From: Sporosarcina quadrami
GTDB taxonomy: Bacteria; Bacillota; Bacilli; Bacillales_A; Planococcaceae
Length of the DNA: 64,000 nt
Direction: 5' to 3'
Assembly: GCF_014836615.1 (NCBI RefSeq)
Contig: NZ_JACSQN010000002.1
Span: forward strand, 270,113 to 334,112
Under the pieces are notes generated by a model. That model searched no databases. It saw only the letters and a list, made by a program, of their open reading frames with translations, and was not told the DNA's origin. This document shows positions 9,289 through 21,190 of the stretch, piece by piece. The translations under genes and the position numbers were made by a program. Position 1 is the first letter of the stretch; the number at the start of each line of letters is the position of its first letter.

Positions 9289-11850
9289 ATGACTACATAT
9301 ACTCCAATGATCCAACAATACTTTAAAATTAAAGCTGATTATGAAGATGCATTCCTCTTTTTTAGATTAGGTGATTTTTATGAGATGTTTTTTAATGATG
9401 CAATTGAAGCGTCTAATATACTCGAAATAACATTGACGAGCCGTGATGGTGGCAGTGCGGATAAAATTCCGATGTGTGGTGTGCCATTCCATTCAGCTGC
9501 TGGCTATATTGAGACTCTTGTAAAGAAAGGTCATAAAGTTGCAATATGTGAGCAGACTGAAGATCCCAGGGCAGCTAAAGGAATTGTGAGGCGTGAAGTA
9601 GTCAAAGTCGTAACTCCAGGTACGATTGTGGACGGAAAAACAATCGATGCCAATTCCAACCATTACATAGGAGCCGCTGATCAGTTGCAAGACGGTAGAT
9701 ATACGCTAGCATACGTCGATTTGGCAACAGGAGAAGGTAAAGTAGAAGTTATTACTGGTGATGAGAGAACACTAATTAGTGAAATAGAAGCTTTAGGGAT
9801 GAAGGAAATTGTCGTCCGTGAAAGATTGCATCTTGTGTTGAACGATGAAATGTCCAAAAGGGATATCGTTCTTTCTATGGAGGGTGGAGAACTAAAGGAT
9901 GAAAACCTATCTATTGTGGCTTCGATTCCAAATGACTTATCAGTTGCATGTCAAACACTCAGCAACTATTTAAAACGTACACAAAAATCATCACTCGATC
10001 ATCTTCGTCCTTTCCAATACATACAAAAGTCCGAGAAGTTATCAATAGATGCTAATTCTATGCGCAATTTAGAGTTGGTACAATCTATACGAAATGGCAG
10101 CAAAGAGGGTACTTTATTTTGGTTATTGGATGAAACAGCAACGGCTATGGGGGCTCGAAAATTGAGAAGTTGGATTCATCAACCTTTAGCCGATAAAGAT
10201 GCAATTGAAAATCGATTAGCATTAGTTGAAGACCTGATTAAGGAATATTTCTTGCGGGATGATTTAGTTGGTTTATTAAAAGAAGTATATGACTTAGAGC
10301 GCTTAACTGGAAGAATATCGATGGGGAGTGCAAGTGGCCGTGATCTTGCACAATTAAGGAATTCTTTAAGAAAAGTTCCATCATTGAAACAGTCATTAAT
10401 GGATTCGGGTTTGGAAAGGCTTCAGAGGTTTTCGGAACGCTTGGATCCATGTGAAGAAGTACTTGCTATTTTAGAAGCATCTGTTGCAGAAAATCCTCCT
10501 CTCTCCATTAAAGAAGGGGGGATTATAAAAGATGGCTACAATGACCAATTGGATACATATCGCGATGCATCCAGAAACGGTAAAGAATGGCTTGCGCGGC
10601 TTGAGAGAGACGAACGTGACCGGACGGGCATTAAGTCGCTCAAAATTGGTTATAACAGGATTTTTGGTTACTATATTGAAATTACTAAATCTAATATCCA
10701 TCTAGCTGACTTGGAGCGTTATGAACGTAAGCAAACGCTCGCAAATGCTGAACGTTATATAACCGCGGAATTGAAAGAAACGGAAGAACTTATATTAAAT
10801 GCAGAATCAGAAGGGACGGAACTTGAATATACGTTGTTTTGTGATGTAAGGGACACGATGAAAAAACATATTAGCAGAGTACAGCAACTTGCAGGTATCT
10901 TATCGGAATTGGATGTTCTTCTATCATTTTCCACCGTCTCTGAGAAATACCGGTTTGTCAAACCACAATTTCATGCTGGACGAGCACTCGACATTAAAAA
11001 TGGCCGACATCCTGTTGTAGAAAAAATGATGGATATATCCTTATATGTTCCGAACAATTGTACACTCACTGAGGATGCGAACATGTTACTCATAACAGGT
11101 CCGAATATGTCCGGAAAAAGTACTTTCATGCGCCAAGTTGCATTGACAGTAATTATGGCTCAGATGGGTTGCTACGTGCCGTGCGAGTATGCAAAACTTC
11201 CAGTAACTGATCAAATATTTACACGAATAGGTGCGGCGGATGATCTCGCTTCAGGTCAAAGTACGTTCATGATGGAAATGATGGAATCTCGTTATGCAAT
11301 CGGTAATGCTACTGAAAAGAGCCTACTGCTTTTTGATGAAATCGGGAGAGGAACTTCGACATATGATGGCATGTCACTGGCGCAAGCGATGATGGAATTT
11401 ATCCATGATGAAATTGGAGCGAATACATTATTTTCGACACATTATCATGAATTGACTAAACTGGATTCTGATCTGAAACGATTAGTAAATGTTCATGTCG
11501 CTGCGATGGAACAAGAAGGAAGGGTCGTTTTCTTACACAAAGTTATGGCAGGTGCTGCGGATAAGAGTTACGGGATCCATGTAGCACAACTTGCTGGGTT
11601 GCCCGAATCCATCGTAGTACGTGCAAAAAGTTTGCTTGAGACATTTGAAAATAATGAACAGATGACTTTGTCCAACAATGTTACTGAACAAATGTCCTTC
11701 TTTGATTTAAAGGAAGAGACCGAACAAGTGGGCCCAGAGTCTTTGAGAGTAATCGGGAAAATTTGTGAAGCAGACTTAGTTAACATGACACCAATGCAAG
11801 CTATGCAAATGATTTTTCTATGGCAAAAAGAGTTAAAAGAAATCAAATAA
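9289..11850 (+). CDS. mutS: DNA mismatch repair protein MutS
   Basis: Recognises base mismatches and recruits MutL. The mismatch-binding domain carries FFRLGDFYEMFF near residues 23-35 (the Phe-x-Glu type intercalating motif), and the ATPase has Walker A TGPNMSGKST (about 603) and DEIGRGTSTYDG. Length of 853 residues matches B. subtilis. A TGC-TATACT extended -10 at 9248-9256 could drive it. mutL follows after 29 bases, so the two form an operon. Confidence 0.97.
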   Translation: MTTYTPMIQQYFKIKADYEDAFLFFRLGDFYEMFFNDAIEASNILEITLTSRDGGSADKIPMCGVPFHSAAGYIETLVKKGHKVAICEQTEDPRAAKGIVRREVVKVVTPGTIVDGKTIDANSNHYIGAADQLQDGRYTLAYVDLATGEGKVEVITGDERTLISEIEALGMKEIVVRERLHLVLNDEMSKRDIVLSMEGGELKDENLSIVASIPNDLSVACQTLSNYLKRTQKSSLDHLRPFQYIQKSEKLSIDANSMRNLELVQSIRNGSKEGTLFWLLDETATAMGARKLRSWIHQPLADKDAIENRLALVEDLIKEYFLRDDLVGLLKEVYDLERLTGRISMGSASGRDLAQLRNSLRKVPSLKQSLMDSGLERLQRFSERLDPCEEVLAILEASVAENPPLSIKEGGIIKDGYNDQLDTYRDASRNGKEWLARLERDERDRTGIKSLKIGYNRIFGYYIEITKSNIHLADLERYERKQTLANAERYITAELKETEELILNAESEGTELEYTLFCDVRDTMKKHISRVQQLAGILSELDVLLSFSTVSEKYRFVKPQFHAGRALDIKNGRHPVVEKMMDISLYVPNNCTLTEDANMLLITGPNMSGKSTFMRQVALTVIMAQMGCYVPCEYAKLPVTDQIFTRIGAADDLASGQSTFMMEMMESRYAIGNATEKSLLLFDEIGRGTSTYDGMSLAQAMMEFIHDEIGANTLFSTHYHELTKLDSDLKRLVNVHVAAMEQEGRVVFLHKVMAGAADKSYGIHVAQLAGLPESIVVRAKSLLETFENNEQMTLSNNVTEQMSFFDLKEETEQVGPESLRVIGKICEADLVNMTPMQAMQMIFLWQKELKEIK

Positions 11851-11879
11851 ATTTGTAAGCCATTGAGGGAGGGTTCCAA

Positions 11880-13727
11880 TTGGATATCATTTCAGTTATG
11901 GATGACACACTATCTAACAAAATTGCTGCAGGAGAGGTTGTGGAACGTCCTGCCTCGATTGTGAAAGAACTAGTAGAAAATGCAATTGACGCAGAGAGTT
12001 CCTCCATTGAAATTACACTTGAAGAGGCGGGTCTTACGTCCATTCGGGTGACGGACAACGGCAAAGGAATGTCTAGAAATGACGCTACGCTTGCATTTGA
12101 ACGGCATGCTACTAGCAAAATATCGAATGAGCATGATTTGTTTCGAATTAAGACACTCGGTTTTAGAGGAGAAGCGTTAGCAAGTATCGCTTCTGTTTCC
12201 AAAGTGAAGCTGTGGACATCAGACGGTGAAACAGAAGGAACAGAAGTGCATATTGACGGTGGTGCTGTCATAAAACAATCAAACGCCGCTTTTCGGAAAG
12301 GGACAGATATTTCCGTTGAACAATTGTTTTATAATACACCTGCACGATTGAAATACATGAAGACGATACAGACTGAACTCGGCCATACGATTGACCTTGT
12401 GAATCGATTAGCGCTGTCGCATCCTTTCATCGCATTTAAACTTGTGCATTATGGTCAAACCATTTTGCAAACTTCAGGCAATGGAGACCAGAGAAGGGTG
12501 CTAAACGATATATACGGCGTGGCAGTAGCTAAAAAAATGGTTCCTTTCAGTGGTGAAAACGCAGATTTCAAAGTGAATGGGTTTGTTACACTTCCTGAAA
12601 TGACAAGAGCATCCAAAAACTATATGACACTAATTGTGAACGGCAGATGGGTGAAAAGTTATACAGCCAATCAAGCTGTTTTAGATGGTTTGCATACATA
12701 TTTGCCAATTGGTCGGTATCCGGTTTCGGTTGTAAATGTGGAAACTGACCCGTTTTTGACAGATGTAAACGTACATCCGTCAAAACAGCATATTCGTCTG
12801 AGTAAAGAAAATGAATTGTTTTCACTTCTAAAAATAGCCGTTCATGAGGCGATAAAGCGATCAATTATCATACCGGATGCCATTAAAAACGAGCCAGTAA
12901 AACAGACACCTTCTGAGCAAGTAACAATTTGGAATGATATGTACCCAATTAGGGAAAAGAAAGTTGAGGAAGAAATTTCACTTCCGCAATTCAAAAATGA
13001 AGTCGAAGCAATCGATACGAAGTATATTGAAGAGAAAACTTTTTATCCATCCTCGAGTAATGTAGTTATCGAGTCGGATCGTCCAGAAAAAGTTTTTGAA
13101 GAACCTGCGCAAAAAGAAGACGCTACTCCCAAAAAGGAAAAACGGTTCCCATCACTCGTTCCTGTTGGTCAAGTACATGGAACGTATATTGTTGCACAAA
13201 ACGAAGACGGATTTTATATGATTGACCAGCATGCTGCACAAGAACGGATAAAATATGAATTTTTCAGGGACAAATTAAGCAAAATTAATCAAGATGATAG
13301 ACAAATGCTTTTAATGCCACTAATTTTTCATTATTCAGGGAGCGATATGGTGAAAATCCAGGAAAATATCCAGTCGCTCAATGAGGTCGGTGTTTTTCTG
13401 GAAGAATTCGGACCTTCATCTTATACCGTGAAAGAATATCCGACATGGTTTCCTGATGGAGAAGCGACGTCATTAATAGAAGCGCTAATTGAGCAAGTAC
13501 TCGAATCCAGAAAGACGGATATAGGGAAATTGCGTGAAGATACTGCCATCATGATGAGTTGTAAGCGATCCATAAAAGCGAATCACTACTTAACAATTAC
13601 TGATATGGAGAGATTGTTGCATGATCTATCAATTGCTGAAAATCCATATACGTGCCCGCATGGCAGGCCGGTACTCATTCATTTTTCAACATATGAACTA
13701 GAGAAAATGTTTAAACGAGTAATGTGA
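11880..13727 (+). CDS. mutL: DNA mismatch repair endonuclease MutL
   Basis: GHKL ATPase that couples MutS to repair; in Gram-positives it also nicks DNA. The N-terminal ATPase motifs (NKIAAGEVVERP, DNGKGM, TLGFRGEAL) and the C-terminal endonuclease motif DQHAAQERIKYE are both present. The start is TTG 11880, with GAGGGAGGG about six bases upstream. The linker (about 340-420) is charged and poorly conserved, as usual. The product is 615 residues. glpK follows after 44 bases with no terminator. Confidence 0.97.
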   Translation: MDIISVMDDTLSNKIAAGEVVERPASIVKELVENAIDAESSSIEITLEEAGLTSIRVTDNGKGMSRNDATLAFERHATSKISNEHDLFRIKTLGFRGEALASIASVSKVKLWTSDGETEGTEVHIDGGAVIKQSNAAFRKGTDISVEQLFYNTPARLKYMKTIQTELGHTIDLVNRLALSHPFIAFKLVHYGQTILQTSGNGDQRRVLNDIYGVAVAKKMVPFSGENADFKVNGFVTLPEMTRASKNYMTLIVNGRWVKSYTANQAVLDGLHTYLPIGRYPVSVVNVETDPFLTDVNVHPSKQHIRLSKENELFSLLKIAVHEAIKRSIIIPDAIKNEPVKQTPSEQVTIWNDMYPIREKKVEEEISLPQFKNEVEAIDTKYIEEKTFYPSSSNVVIESDRPEKVFEEPAQKEDATPKKEKRFPSLVPVGQVHGTYIVAQNEDGFYMIDQHAAQERIKYEFFRDKLSKINQDDRQMLLMPLIFHYSGSDMVKIQENIQSLNEVGVFLEEFGPSSYTVKEYPTWFPDGEATSLIEALIEQVLESRKTDIGKLREDTAIMMSCKRSIKANHYLTITDMERLLHDLSIAENPYTCPHGRPVLIHFSTYELEKMFKRVM

Positions 13728-13756
13728 AAGAGGTTTGCCAATTCTTTACTGACTAG

Positions 13757-15265
<1,509 letters not shown>

Positions 15266-15282
15266 AATTAGGAGGAAACTGA

Positions 15283-16923
15283 ATGTTATCGTCAATCACT
15301 AGACCGAAAGTTAAACAGTTCATGAGTGATTTTCAATTTGATCTTCTAGTCATCGGTGGGGGTATCACGGGGGCAGGAATCGCACTCGATGCCGTAACAC
15401 GAGGATTGTCAGTGGCACTCGTTGAAATGCATGATTTTGCTTCAGGGACATCCAGCAGGTCAACAAAGCTTGTCCATGGCGGCTTAAGATATTTGAAACA
15501 GATGGAGTTGAAAATTGTTTCGGAAACAGGTAAAGAACGGGATATCGTTTATCGTAACGCGTTACATGTAACGGAACCTGAACGCATGTTGCTGCCTTTT
15601 CACAAAGGAGGTACATATGGTAAATTGACGACTTCTGCAGGTCTTTTTGTGTATGATAAATTGGCGGGTGTAAAAAAAGACGAACGTCGTGAAATGCTTA
15701 CAGCAGACGAGACTCTAGAAATGGAACCTTTATTAAAAGAACAAGGTTTGTTAGGTGGTGGCCATTACGTCGAATACAGGACAGACGATGCTAGATTGAC
15801 AATTGAAGTTTTGAAAAAAGCGTCACAAAAAGGTGCGCTCTGTTTGAATTACATGAAAGTGGAAGAATTTCTCTACGATGACCATAAAGTGAGTGGAGCA
15901 GTTGTACGCGATATGCTTACAGGTGGAACGTTGAATGTTAATGCTTCCGTAATTGTCAATGCAACGGGTCCTTGGGTAGATGAAATGAGAGGAAAAGATG
16001 AAATATCGAATGATAAACGATTGAAATTGACGAAAGGCATTCATATTGTAATCGACCAATCCGTCTTTCCGTTACGGCAAGCAGTCTATTTCGATTCTCC
16101 AGATGATCGAATGATTTTCGCAATTCCTCGTGGCAATAAAGCATATATCGGAACTACGGATACTTTTTTTGACGGTGACCGTTCCAATCCCATTGCAACA
16201 GAGGATGATATTGCCTATTTACTGGAGTCAGTCCATTACATGTTCCCGACGATAAAAGTTGAGCGGAAAGATGTAGAATCCACCTGGGCGGGTGTACGAC
16301 CACTTATATATGAAGAAGGGAAAGACACATCAGAAATCTCACGTAGAGACGAGATTTGGCAAGCGCATACAGGTCTCATAACGATTGCTGGAGGAAAATT
16401 GACAGGCTATCGTAAAATGGCAGAAACGGTTATAGATCTAGTTGTCAAAAAACTTCCGACGACTTCATTCGGTCCTTGTGTGACGGAATTTCTTCCACTA
16501 TCGGGGGGAGAATTTGATAATGAAGAACATTATCAATCATTTCTTGAAAGTAAATCGAATGAAGCCCTATTGTATGGCTTAACGAAGGAGGAAGGAAGAC
16601 AGCTTTCTTCGTTATATGGGACAAATGTTGATGTTGTATTTAATTATGCAAATGCAGTATCGACAGAAGAATCCCTGTTGCCGAATGTTTGGAAGGCGGA
16701 AGTGTTATATGCAATTCATCACGAAATGGCGTTAACACCATCAGATTTCTTTATTAGAAGAAAAGGGGATCTATATTTCAATATTGCTTTTGTGAAACAT
16801 TATAAAGAAGCTGTGACGTCTTTTATGGCTGCTCTATTATCTTATGACGAAACAACTAAAGAAACGCAACTGAAAGAACTAGAACAGCATATTAAAGACG
16901 CTGAATGTAAAGGTGGGGCATAA
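15283..16923 (+). CDS. glpD: Aerobic glycerol-3-phosphate dehydrogenase
   Basis: FAD-dependent, membrane-associated enzyme oxidising glycerol 3-phosphate to dihydroxyacetone phosphate and feeding electrons to quinone. The dinucleotide-binding GGGITGAGIALD is at about residues 25-36; SSRSTKLVHGGLRYL follows. The C-terminal domain typical of GlpD is present. Length of 546 residues is near the B. subtilis value (555). AGGAGGAAACTG precedes the ATG. It forms a two-gene catabolic unit with glpK. Confidence 0.97.
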   Translation: MLSSITRPKVKQFMSDFQFDLLVIGGGITGAGIALDAVTRGLSVALVEMHDFASGTSSRSTKLVHGGLRYLKQMELKIVSETGKERDIVYRNALHVTEPERMLLPFHKGGTYGKLTTSAGLFVYDKLAGVKKDERREMLTADETLEMEPLLKEQGLLGGGHYVEYRTDDARLTIEVLKKASQKGALCLNYMKVEEFLYDDHKVSGAVVRDMLTGGTLNVNASVIVNATGPWVDEMRGKDEISNDKRLKLTKGIHIVIDQSVFPLRQAVYFDSPDDRMIFAIPRGNKAYIGTTDTFFDGDRSNPIATEDDIAYLLESVHYMFPTIKVERKDVESTWAGVRPLIYEEGKDTSEISRRDEIWQAHTGLITIAGGKLTGYRKMAETVIDLVVKKLPTTSFGPCVTEFLPLSGGEFDNEEHYQSFLESKSNEALLYGLTKEEGRQLSSLYGTNVDVVFNYANAVSTEESLLPNVWKAEVLYAIHHEMALTPSDFFIRRKGDLYFNIAFVKHYKEAVTSFMAALLSYDETTKETQLKELEQHIKDAECKGGA

Positions 16924-16926
16924 AAT

Positions 16927-17841
16927 TTGAATGAAAAAGAATTGAAAATGTCTGACGGCTTCCACATCCATACTATTTCGTCTGCCCCTCTTGTGAAACC
17001 AAAAGCACATATCCATTTATTGCACGGTATGGCAGAGCATATTGGGAGATATAGAGAATTTATTGATTTTCTAGTAAAAGAAGGTTTTTCTGTATCTGGA
17101 CATGATCATCGAGGTCATGGGGAAACAGCGAAATTGAATGGCAAACTTGGCCACTTCGGAGACAATACAGGGTTTGACCGAATCGTTGAAGATGCACAAG
17201 AAGTCATCCACTTTTACAAAGAGAAATTTGGAGCAACTAAGTTTATAGTAATTGGTCACAGCATGGGTTCGTTCATTGCGAGAAGATATGCACAGATGTT
17301 TGGCAATGAGCTCGATGCATTGGTCTGCATAGGTACCGCTGGAGATCCAGGCGTTACCGGAACTGGAGGAACAGTCGTTGCACAGTTGAGAGGACGTTTA
17401 ACGCAGTTTGACGAACCTGATCAAATCATCAATGCGTTAGTATTTGGTGGTTTCAATAAATCTGTTGTAAATGCCAAAACACCTTTTGACTGGTTAGCGA
17501 CTGACGAAAAAACTGTAGAGAAATACATGGTAGACCCATTTTGCGGTTTTATACCGACGACGGATTTTTTCATTGACCTTTTTGAAGGCTTAAAGAATAT
17601 TCATGATACGAAAAACATGCAACATATCCCTAAAGAGTTGCCAGTGTTATTTCTATCTGGCATAAAAGATCCTGTAGGTAATAAAGGCAAAGGTGTTTGG
17701 CAAGTTGCTAATCAATTCGTAAATGAAGGAATTAGCAATGTAACTGTCATGCTGTATGAAGACAAACGACATGAAATGCTACAGGAAACTAATCGGAAAG
17801 ATGTTTTTGAATTCATCAAGGATTGGATTGTTAAAAGATGA
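16927..17841 (+). CDS. Alpha/beta hydrolase, monoacylglycerol lipase/lysophospholipase type
   Basis: The fold is clear: an HGMAEH oxyanion segment (about residue 34), a [10 protein letters not shown] motif and the nucleophile elbow GHSMGS (Ser about 112). A late Asp (in KDPVGNKG) and His (in DKRHEM) complete a plausible triad. This is the family of PldB/monoglyceride lipases. The start is TTG 16927, seven bases after AAAGGTGGGG. It begins three bases after glpD and its stop overlaps miaA by four bases (ATGA). Its position behind glpKD suggests it could release glycerol from monoacylglycerols, but that is inference. No signal peptide is seen. Confidence 0.85.
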   Translation: MNEKELKMSDGFHIHTISSAPLVKPKAHIHLLHGMAEHIGRYREFIDFLVKEGFSVSGHDHRGHGETAKLNGKLGHFGDNTGFDRIVEDAQEVIHFYKEKFGATKFIVIGHSMGSFIARRYAQMFGNELDALVCIGTAGDPGVTGTGGTVVAQLRGRLTQFDEPDQIINALVFGGFNKSVVNAKTPFDWLATDEKTVEKYMVDPFCGFIPTTDFFIDLFEGLKNIHDTKNMQHIPKELPVLFLSGIKDPVGNKGKGVWQVANQFVNEGISNVTVMLYEDKRHEMLQETNRKDVFEFIKDWIVKR

Positions 17842-18800
17842 CTGAATTAATAGAAGTGGTTGCAATCGTTGGACCGACAGCTTCAGGAAAAACCGCTTTG
17901 AGTGTCGAACTCGCCAAAACACTAAATGGCGAAATTATAAATGGAGATGCATACCAAGTATATAGAGGGCTTGATATTGGTACTGCTAAAATAACTGAAG
18001 ATGAAAAAGAAGGTGTTCCACATCATTTGTTCGATTTCAAAGAACCTGATGAATCTTTTTCGGTTGCCGAATATCAAATTGCTGTCCGGAATGCGATTGA
18101 GGAAATTTCTAGTAGAGGGAAACTTCCGATTATAGTCGGAGGAACAGGGCTATATATACAATCTGTCCTGTTTGATTTTCGGTTTACCGAGGAAGCGGGT
18201 AATGTTAATGTGAGAGAACGCTTGGAAAGTGAACTTGCAACCGAAAATGGACCTGAAAAACTGTATAACAGATTGCAAACATTAGATCCGAAAAGTGCCG
18301 AGAAAATCCATAAGAACAACCATCGCCGATTAATTAGAGCTCTTGAAATAATTGAAGTTACAGGTAAGACAAAAGATGATCACGAACAAGGGCAAGGACA
18401 TGAACCAATGTATAAACATTTAATCATTGGTTTGGAAGTGGAACGAGAGCGTCTTTATGAACGAATTGATGAAAGAGTAGATAAGATGATGAATAACGGT
18501 TTATTCAATGAAGCAAAAGGGTTATGGGATAAAGGAATACGAAATGTACAATCAGTCCAGGCGATTGGTTACAAGGAACTATTTCTTCATTTTGAAAATG
18601 AATTACCTTTAGAAGATGCTCTCGAAATGATCAAAAAAAACACAAGGAACTATGCGAAACGGCAAATGACGTATTTCAAAAATAAAATGGAGATTTTCTG
18701 GTTTGACGCGATGAGTGATAAAGAAAAAAATGTAGAAGGAATTTTGACAATAATGAAGGATTTCGCTCTTGAGGAATCGAATAAGGTAAGTAAGCAATAG
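17838..18800 (+). CDS. miaA: tRNA dimethylallyltransferase
   Basis: Transfers a dimethylallyl group to A37 of tRNAs reading UNN codons, producing the substrate of MiaB. The P-loop GPTASGKT is at residues 11-18 and [15 protein letters not shown] follows, both family hallmarks. Length of 320 residues is typical. The ATG overlaps the stop of the hydrolase (ATGA). It is followed by hfq, the conserved miaA-hfq pair. Confidence 0.97.
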   Translation: MTELIEVVAIVGPTASGKTALSVELAKTLNGEIINGDAYQVYRGLDIGTAKITEDEKEGVPHHLFDFKEPDESFSVAEYQIAVRNAIEEISSRGKLPIIVGGTGLYIQSVLFDFRFTEEAGNVNVRERLESELATENGPEKLYNRLQTLDPKSAEKIHKNNHRRLIRALEIIEVTGKTKDDHEQGQGHEPMYKHLIIGLEVERERLYERIDERVDKMMNNGLFNEAKGLWDKGIRNVQSVQAIGYKELFLHFENELPLEDALEMIKKNTRNYAKRQMTYFKNKMEIFWFDAMSDKEKNVEGILTIMKDFALEESNKVSKQ

Positions 18801-18829
18801 AAATATAGAAGCTACTGGAGGCTAGGTGT

Positions 18830-19054
18830 ATGGCGCAAGTGAATATGCAAGAAACTTTTTTGAATGCTTTAAGGAAGAACAATACGTTTGTGACTGTTTT
18901 TCTATTAAATGGTTTTCAATTAAAAGGTCTTATTAAATCCTATGATAATTATACCGTTCTATTGGAGTCGGATGGCAAGCAACAACTAATTTACAAGCAT
19001 GCCATATCGACATACGTGCCAATCAAACCTGTTCAGTTGAAAGATCAGGAATAA
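18830..19054 (+). CDS. hfq: RNA chaperone Hfq
   Basis: Sm-like hexameric RNA-binding protein. Sm1 ([20 protein letters not shown]) and Sm2 (LIYKHAIST) are both recognisable, including the YKHA motif that lines the central pore. At 74 residues it is the expected short Gram-positive form. TGGAGGCTAGGTGT precedes the ATG. It lies 29 bases behind miaA. Confidence 0.97.
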   Translation: MAQVNMQETFLNALRKNNTFVTVFLLNGFQLKGLIKSYDNYTVLLESDGKQQLIYKHAISTYVPIKPVQLKDQE

Positions 19055-19085
19055 GATGAGAATTCATAAGAGACGTAAGTAAAAA

Positions 19086-19130
19086 GGAACAGCAGAGGTG
19101 CTATACTTCACCTTTCTGCTGTTCTTGCTT
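19086..19130. terminator. Terminator between the convergent hfq and TRIC-family genes
   Basis: AACAGCAGAGGTG and CACCTTTCTGCTGTT form an imperfect long stem flanked by short A and T tracts; it may serve both strands. Confidence 0.65.
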
Positions 19131-19141
19131 TGTTTGCATAG

Positions 19142-19741
19142 CTACGTTTTTCGTCCTTGCGGCAAACGCCACTGGAAACTATACGAAAGAATGCGCATTG
19201 TTGTTGTAATAATTAATAGGATATATAGTGCAAAGTCAAACTCGTAAAGTCCTAAACCGACGATAAGTCCTGCTGTCCCCGCCCATACTGCATAAATATC
19301 TTTTTTGAAAATAAGAGGTCTCCTGCCTGCGAGTAAATCACGGATTACTCCTCCACCTGCTCCTGTGAGAACTGCTGCCACCGTAATTGCAAATAACGAT
19401 AAGTTTAAGTTTACAGCTAGCATAGCCCCTTGTATTGCAAAAGCTGCCAAACCAATTGCATCAAAATAAGTACCCCACCGATTCCAATGGGTTAACACAT
19501 ATTTAGAAAAGAAGAAGATGATACTTATGGAAATGGTTGCGACGACGAACAAGAAATGTTGGTCCCATAGTACGCTTACAGGAACACCAATGAGCAAATT
19601 TCTAACCGCTCCACCGCCAAACGCCGTTACCATTCCTAATATGTACACGCCGAATATATCATATTCTTCTTCAATTGCTATTAATGCCCCCGAAATGGCA
19701 AAAGCGACAGTGCCTATAAAACTGAATACTTCCCATGCCAA
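19142..19741 (-). CDS. Trimeric intracellular cation channel (TRIC/UPF0126) family membrane protein
   Basis: Multi-pass membrane protein with two internally repeated halves; the glycine motifs FGGGAVRNLL and GAGGGVIRDLL mark the two repeats, and about seven hydrophobic segments are visible. Bacterial and archaeal TRIC homologues are cation (K+) channels. Start chosen at TTG 19741 (minus strand), seven bases after AAAGGAG; this gives an N terminus aligning with B. subtilis YvgT. A longer reading from 19765 would consume the ribosome site. The product is 199 residues. Confidence 0.88.
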   Translation of the reverse strand: MAWEVFSFIGTVAFAISGALIAIEEEYDIFGVYILGMVTAFGGGAVRNLLIGVPVSVLWDQHFLFVVATISISIIFFFSKYVLTHWNRWGTYFDAIGLAAFAIQGAMLAVNLNLSLFAITVAAVLTGAGGGVIRDLLAGRRPLIFKKDIYAVWAGTAGLIVGLGLYEFDFALYILLIITTTMRILSYSFQWRLPQGRKT

Positions 19742-19885
19742 ATCTTTCACTCCTTTTAGCTTCAAACCTATAATAGTATATAGTAAAAGTCTGAATATGA
19801 CTAATCAGTAATGGCTCATCATTGACCTATTTTTCTGGGCTGATAAAATAATGGAGTGACTATTAGCAGGAAAGAGGACTAAGAA

Positions 19886-21145
19886 ATGATAATTGATGTA
19901 TTTACAGATGAAATTGAGAACAGGGCAGACATAGTAGAAGAGCAACTTGGAGGACATTTTAAACGTATTAAAAAAACGGCATTTTATAATCAGCGTAAAG
20001 TATTAGCTGCGTTTAGAAAAAATATGGTCAGTGACTTCCATCTGTCTGGATCTACGGGATACGGATACGACGATAGTGGGAGAGATGTGCTTGAGCAAGT
20101 ATATGCGGATGTGTTCGGAGCAGAAAGCTGTCTAGTACGTAATCAGATCATATCAGGTACACATGCCATCTCCATCAGCTTGTTTGGTATTTTAAGACCG
20201 GGTGACGAGTTATTATATATGACAGGAAAACCATACGACACTTTAGAGTCCATTGTATCTGGAAAAGGGGAGGATACTGGTTCCCTTGCTGATTATGGCA
20301 TTTCCTACCGCCATGTTGATTTATTAGATGACGGCAAAGTGGATTTTGAAAAAGTAAAGAACACTATTCATGATAAGACAAAAATGATAGGAATTCAGCG
20401 ATCAAAAGGGTATTCAGATCGACCGTCTTTCCATATTGAAGAGATTGCAGAAATGATCCGTTTTGTGAAAGCGATCCGACCGGACATTATTGTATTCGTA
20501 GACAATTGCTATGGAGAGTTCGTTGAAACGAAAGAACCGATTGAGGTAGGGGCCGATTTAATGGCAGGCTCCCTCATCAAAAATCCCGGCGGAGGATTAG
20601 TTCGAACAGGTGGTTATATTGCAGGTAGATCAGATTTAGTAAAAAGATGCGCTTACCGTATGACTTCACCTGGCATAGGGGCAGAGGCTGGTGCATCACT
20701 CGATACGTTGCTAGAAATGTATCAAGGCTTTTTCCTTGCGCCTCACGTTGTCAGTCAGGCGGTAAAAGGTGCTGTATTCACAGCAGGATTCCTTGAAAGC
20801 TTTGGGTTTGACACGACTCCACACTATTTAGCAGAACGTACGGACTTAATTCAATCTGTCAATTTTGGGAACGCAGAACAAATGATTGCTTTTTGTCAAA
20901 CAATCCAAGAGAACTCTCCAATTAATGCACATTACTCTCCTGTGCCATCTTATATGCCTGGTTATACTGACGATGTCATAATGGCGGCGGGAACATTCAT
21001 ACAAGGCTCAAGTATAGAGCTGACAGCGGATGGACCAATAAGGCCTCCGTATACTGCCTACATACAAGGCGGTTTAACGTATGAACACGTGAAATCAGCA
21101 GTTATGTCCTCCATGGAAAAGTTGCTACAAGATAAAATGATATAA
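19886..21145 (+). CDS. ynbB: Methionine gamma-lyase family PLP enzyme (aluminium resistance protein family)
   Basis: Fold type I PLP enzyme of the Met_gamma_lyase (PF06838) family, which includes YnbB and proteins labelled aluminium resistance. The PLP region shows VFVDNCYGEF and the lysine-bearing MAGSLIKNPGGG. The N-terminal half has GSTGYGYDD and NQIISGTHAI. The true substrate is not established. Length of 419 residues is usual. In B. subtilis the gene sits next to glnRA; here it is next to lexA with glnRA absent. Confidence 0.88.
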   Translation: MIIDVFTDEIENRADIVEEQLGGHFKRIKKTAFYNQRKVLAAFRKNMVSDFHLSGSTGYGYDDSGRDVLEQVYADVFGAESCLVRNQIISGTHAISISLFGILRPGDELLYMTGKPYDTLESIVSGKGEDTGSLADYGISYRHVDLLDDGKVDFEKVKNTIHDKTKMIGIQRSKGYSDRPSFHIEEIAEMIRFVKAIRPDIIVFVDNCYGEFVETKEPIEVGADLMAGSLIKNPGGGLVRTGGYIAGRSDLVKRCAYRMTSPGIGAEAGASLDTLLEMYQGFFLAPHVVSQAVKGAVFTAGFLESFGFDTTPHYLAERTDLIQSVNFGNAEQMIAFCQTIQENSPINAHYSPVPSYMPGYTDDVIMAAGTFIQGSSIELTADGPIRPPYTAYIQGGLTYEHVKSAVMSSMEKLLQDKMI

Positions 21146-21148
21146 TAA

Positions 21149-21187
21149 AAAACTCTCTACCGAATATTAATCGGCAGAGAGTTTTTT
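21149..21187. terminator. Bidirectional terminator between ynbB and lexA
   Basis: AAAACTCTCTACCG and CGGCAGAGAGTTTT pair (one mismatch), with A and T tracts on either side; it serves the convergent ynbB and lexA genes. Confidence 0.9.
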
Positions 21188-21190
21188 ACT

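Noticed and set aside
12003..12271. Open frame antisense to the start of mutL
   Set aside because: Shadow of the conserved ATPase domain of MutL; composition is low-complexity and no family match.
19886..21145. Annotating the PLP enzyme as a true methionine gamma-lyase or aluminium resistance determinant
   Set aside because: The family name is historical; neither activity can be inferred from the sequence.
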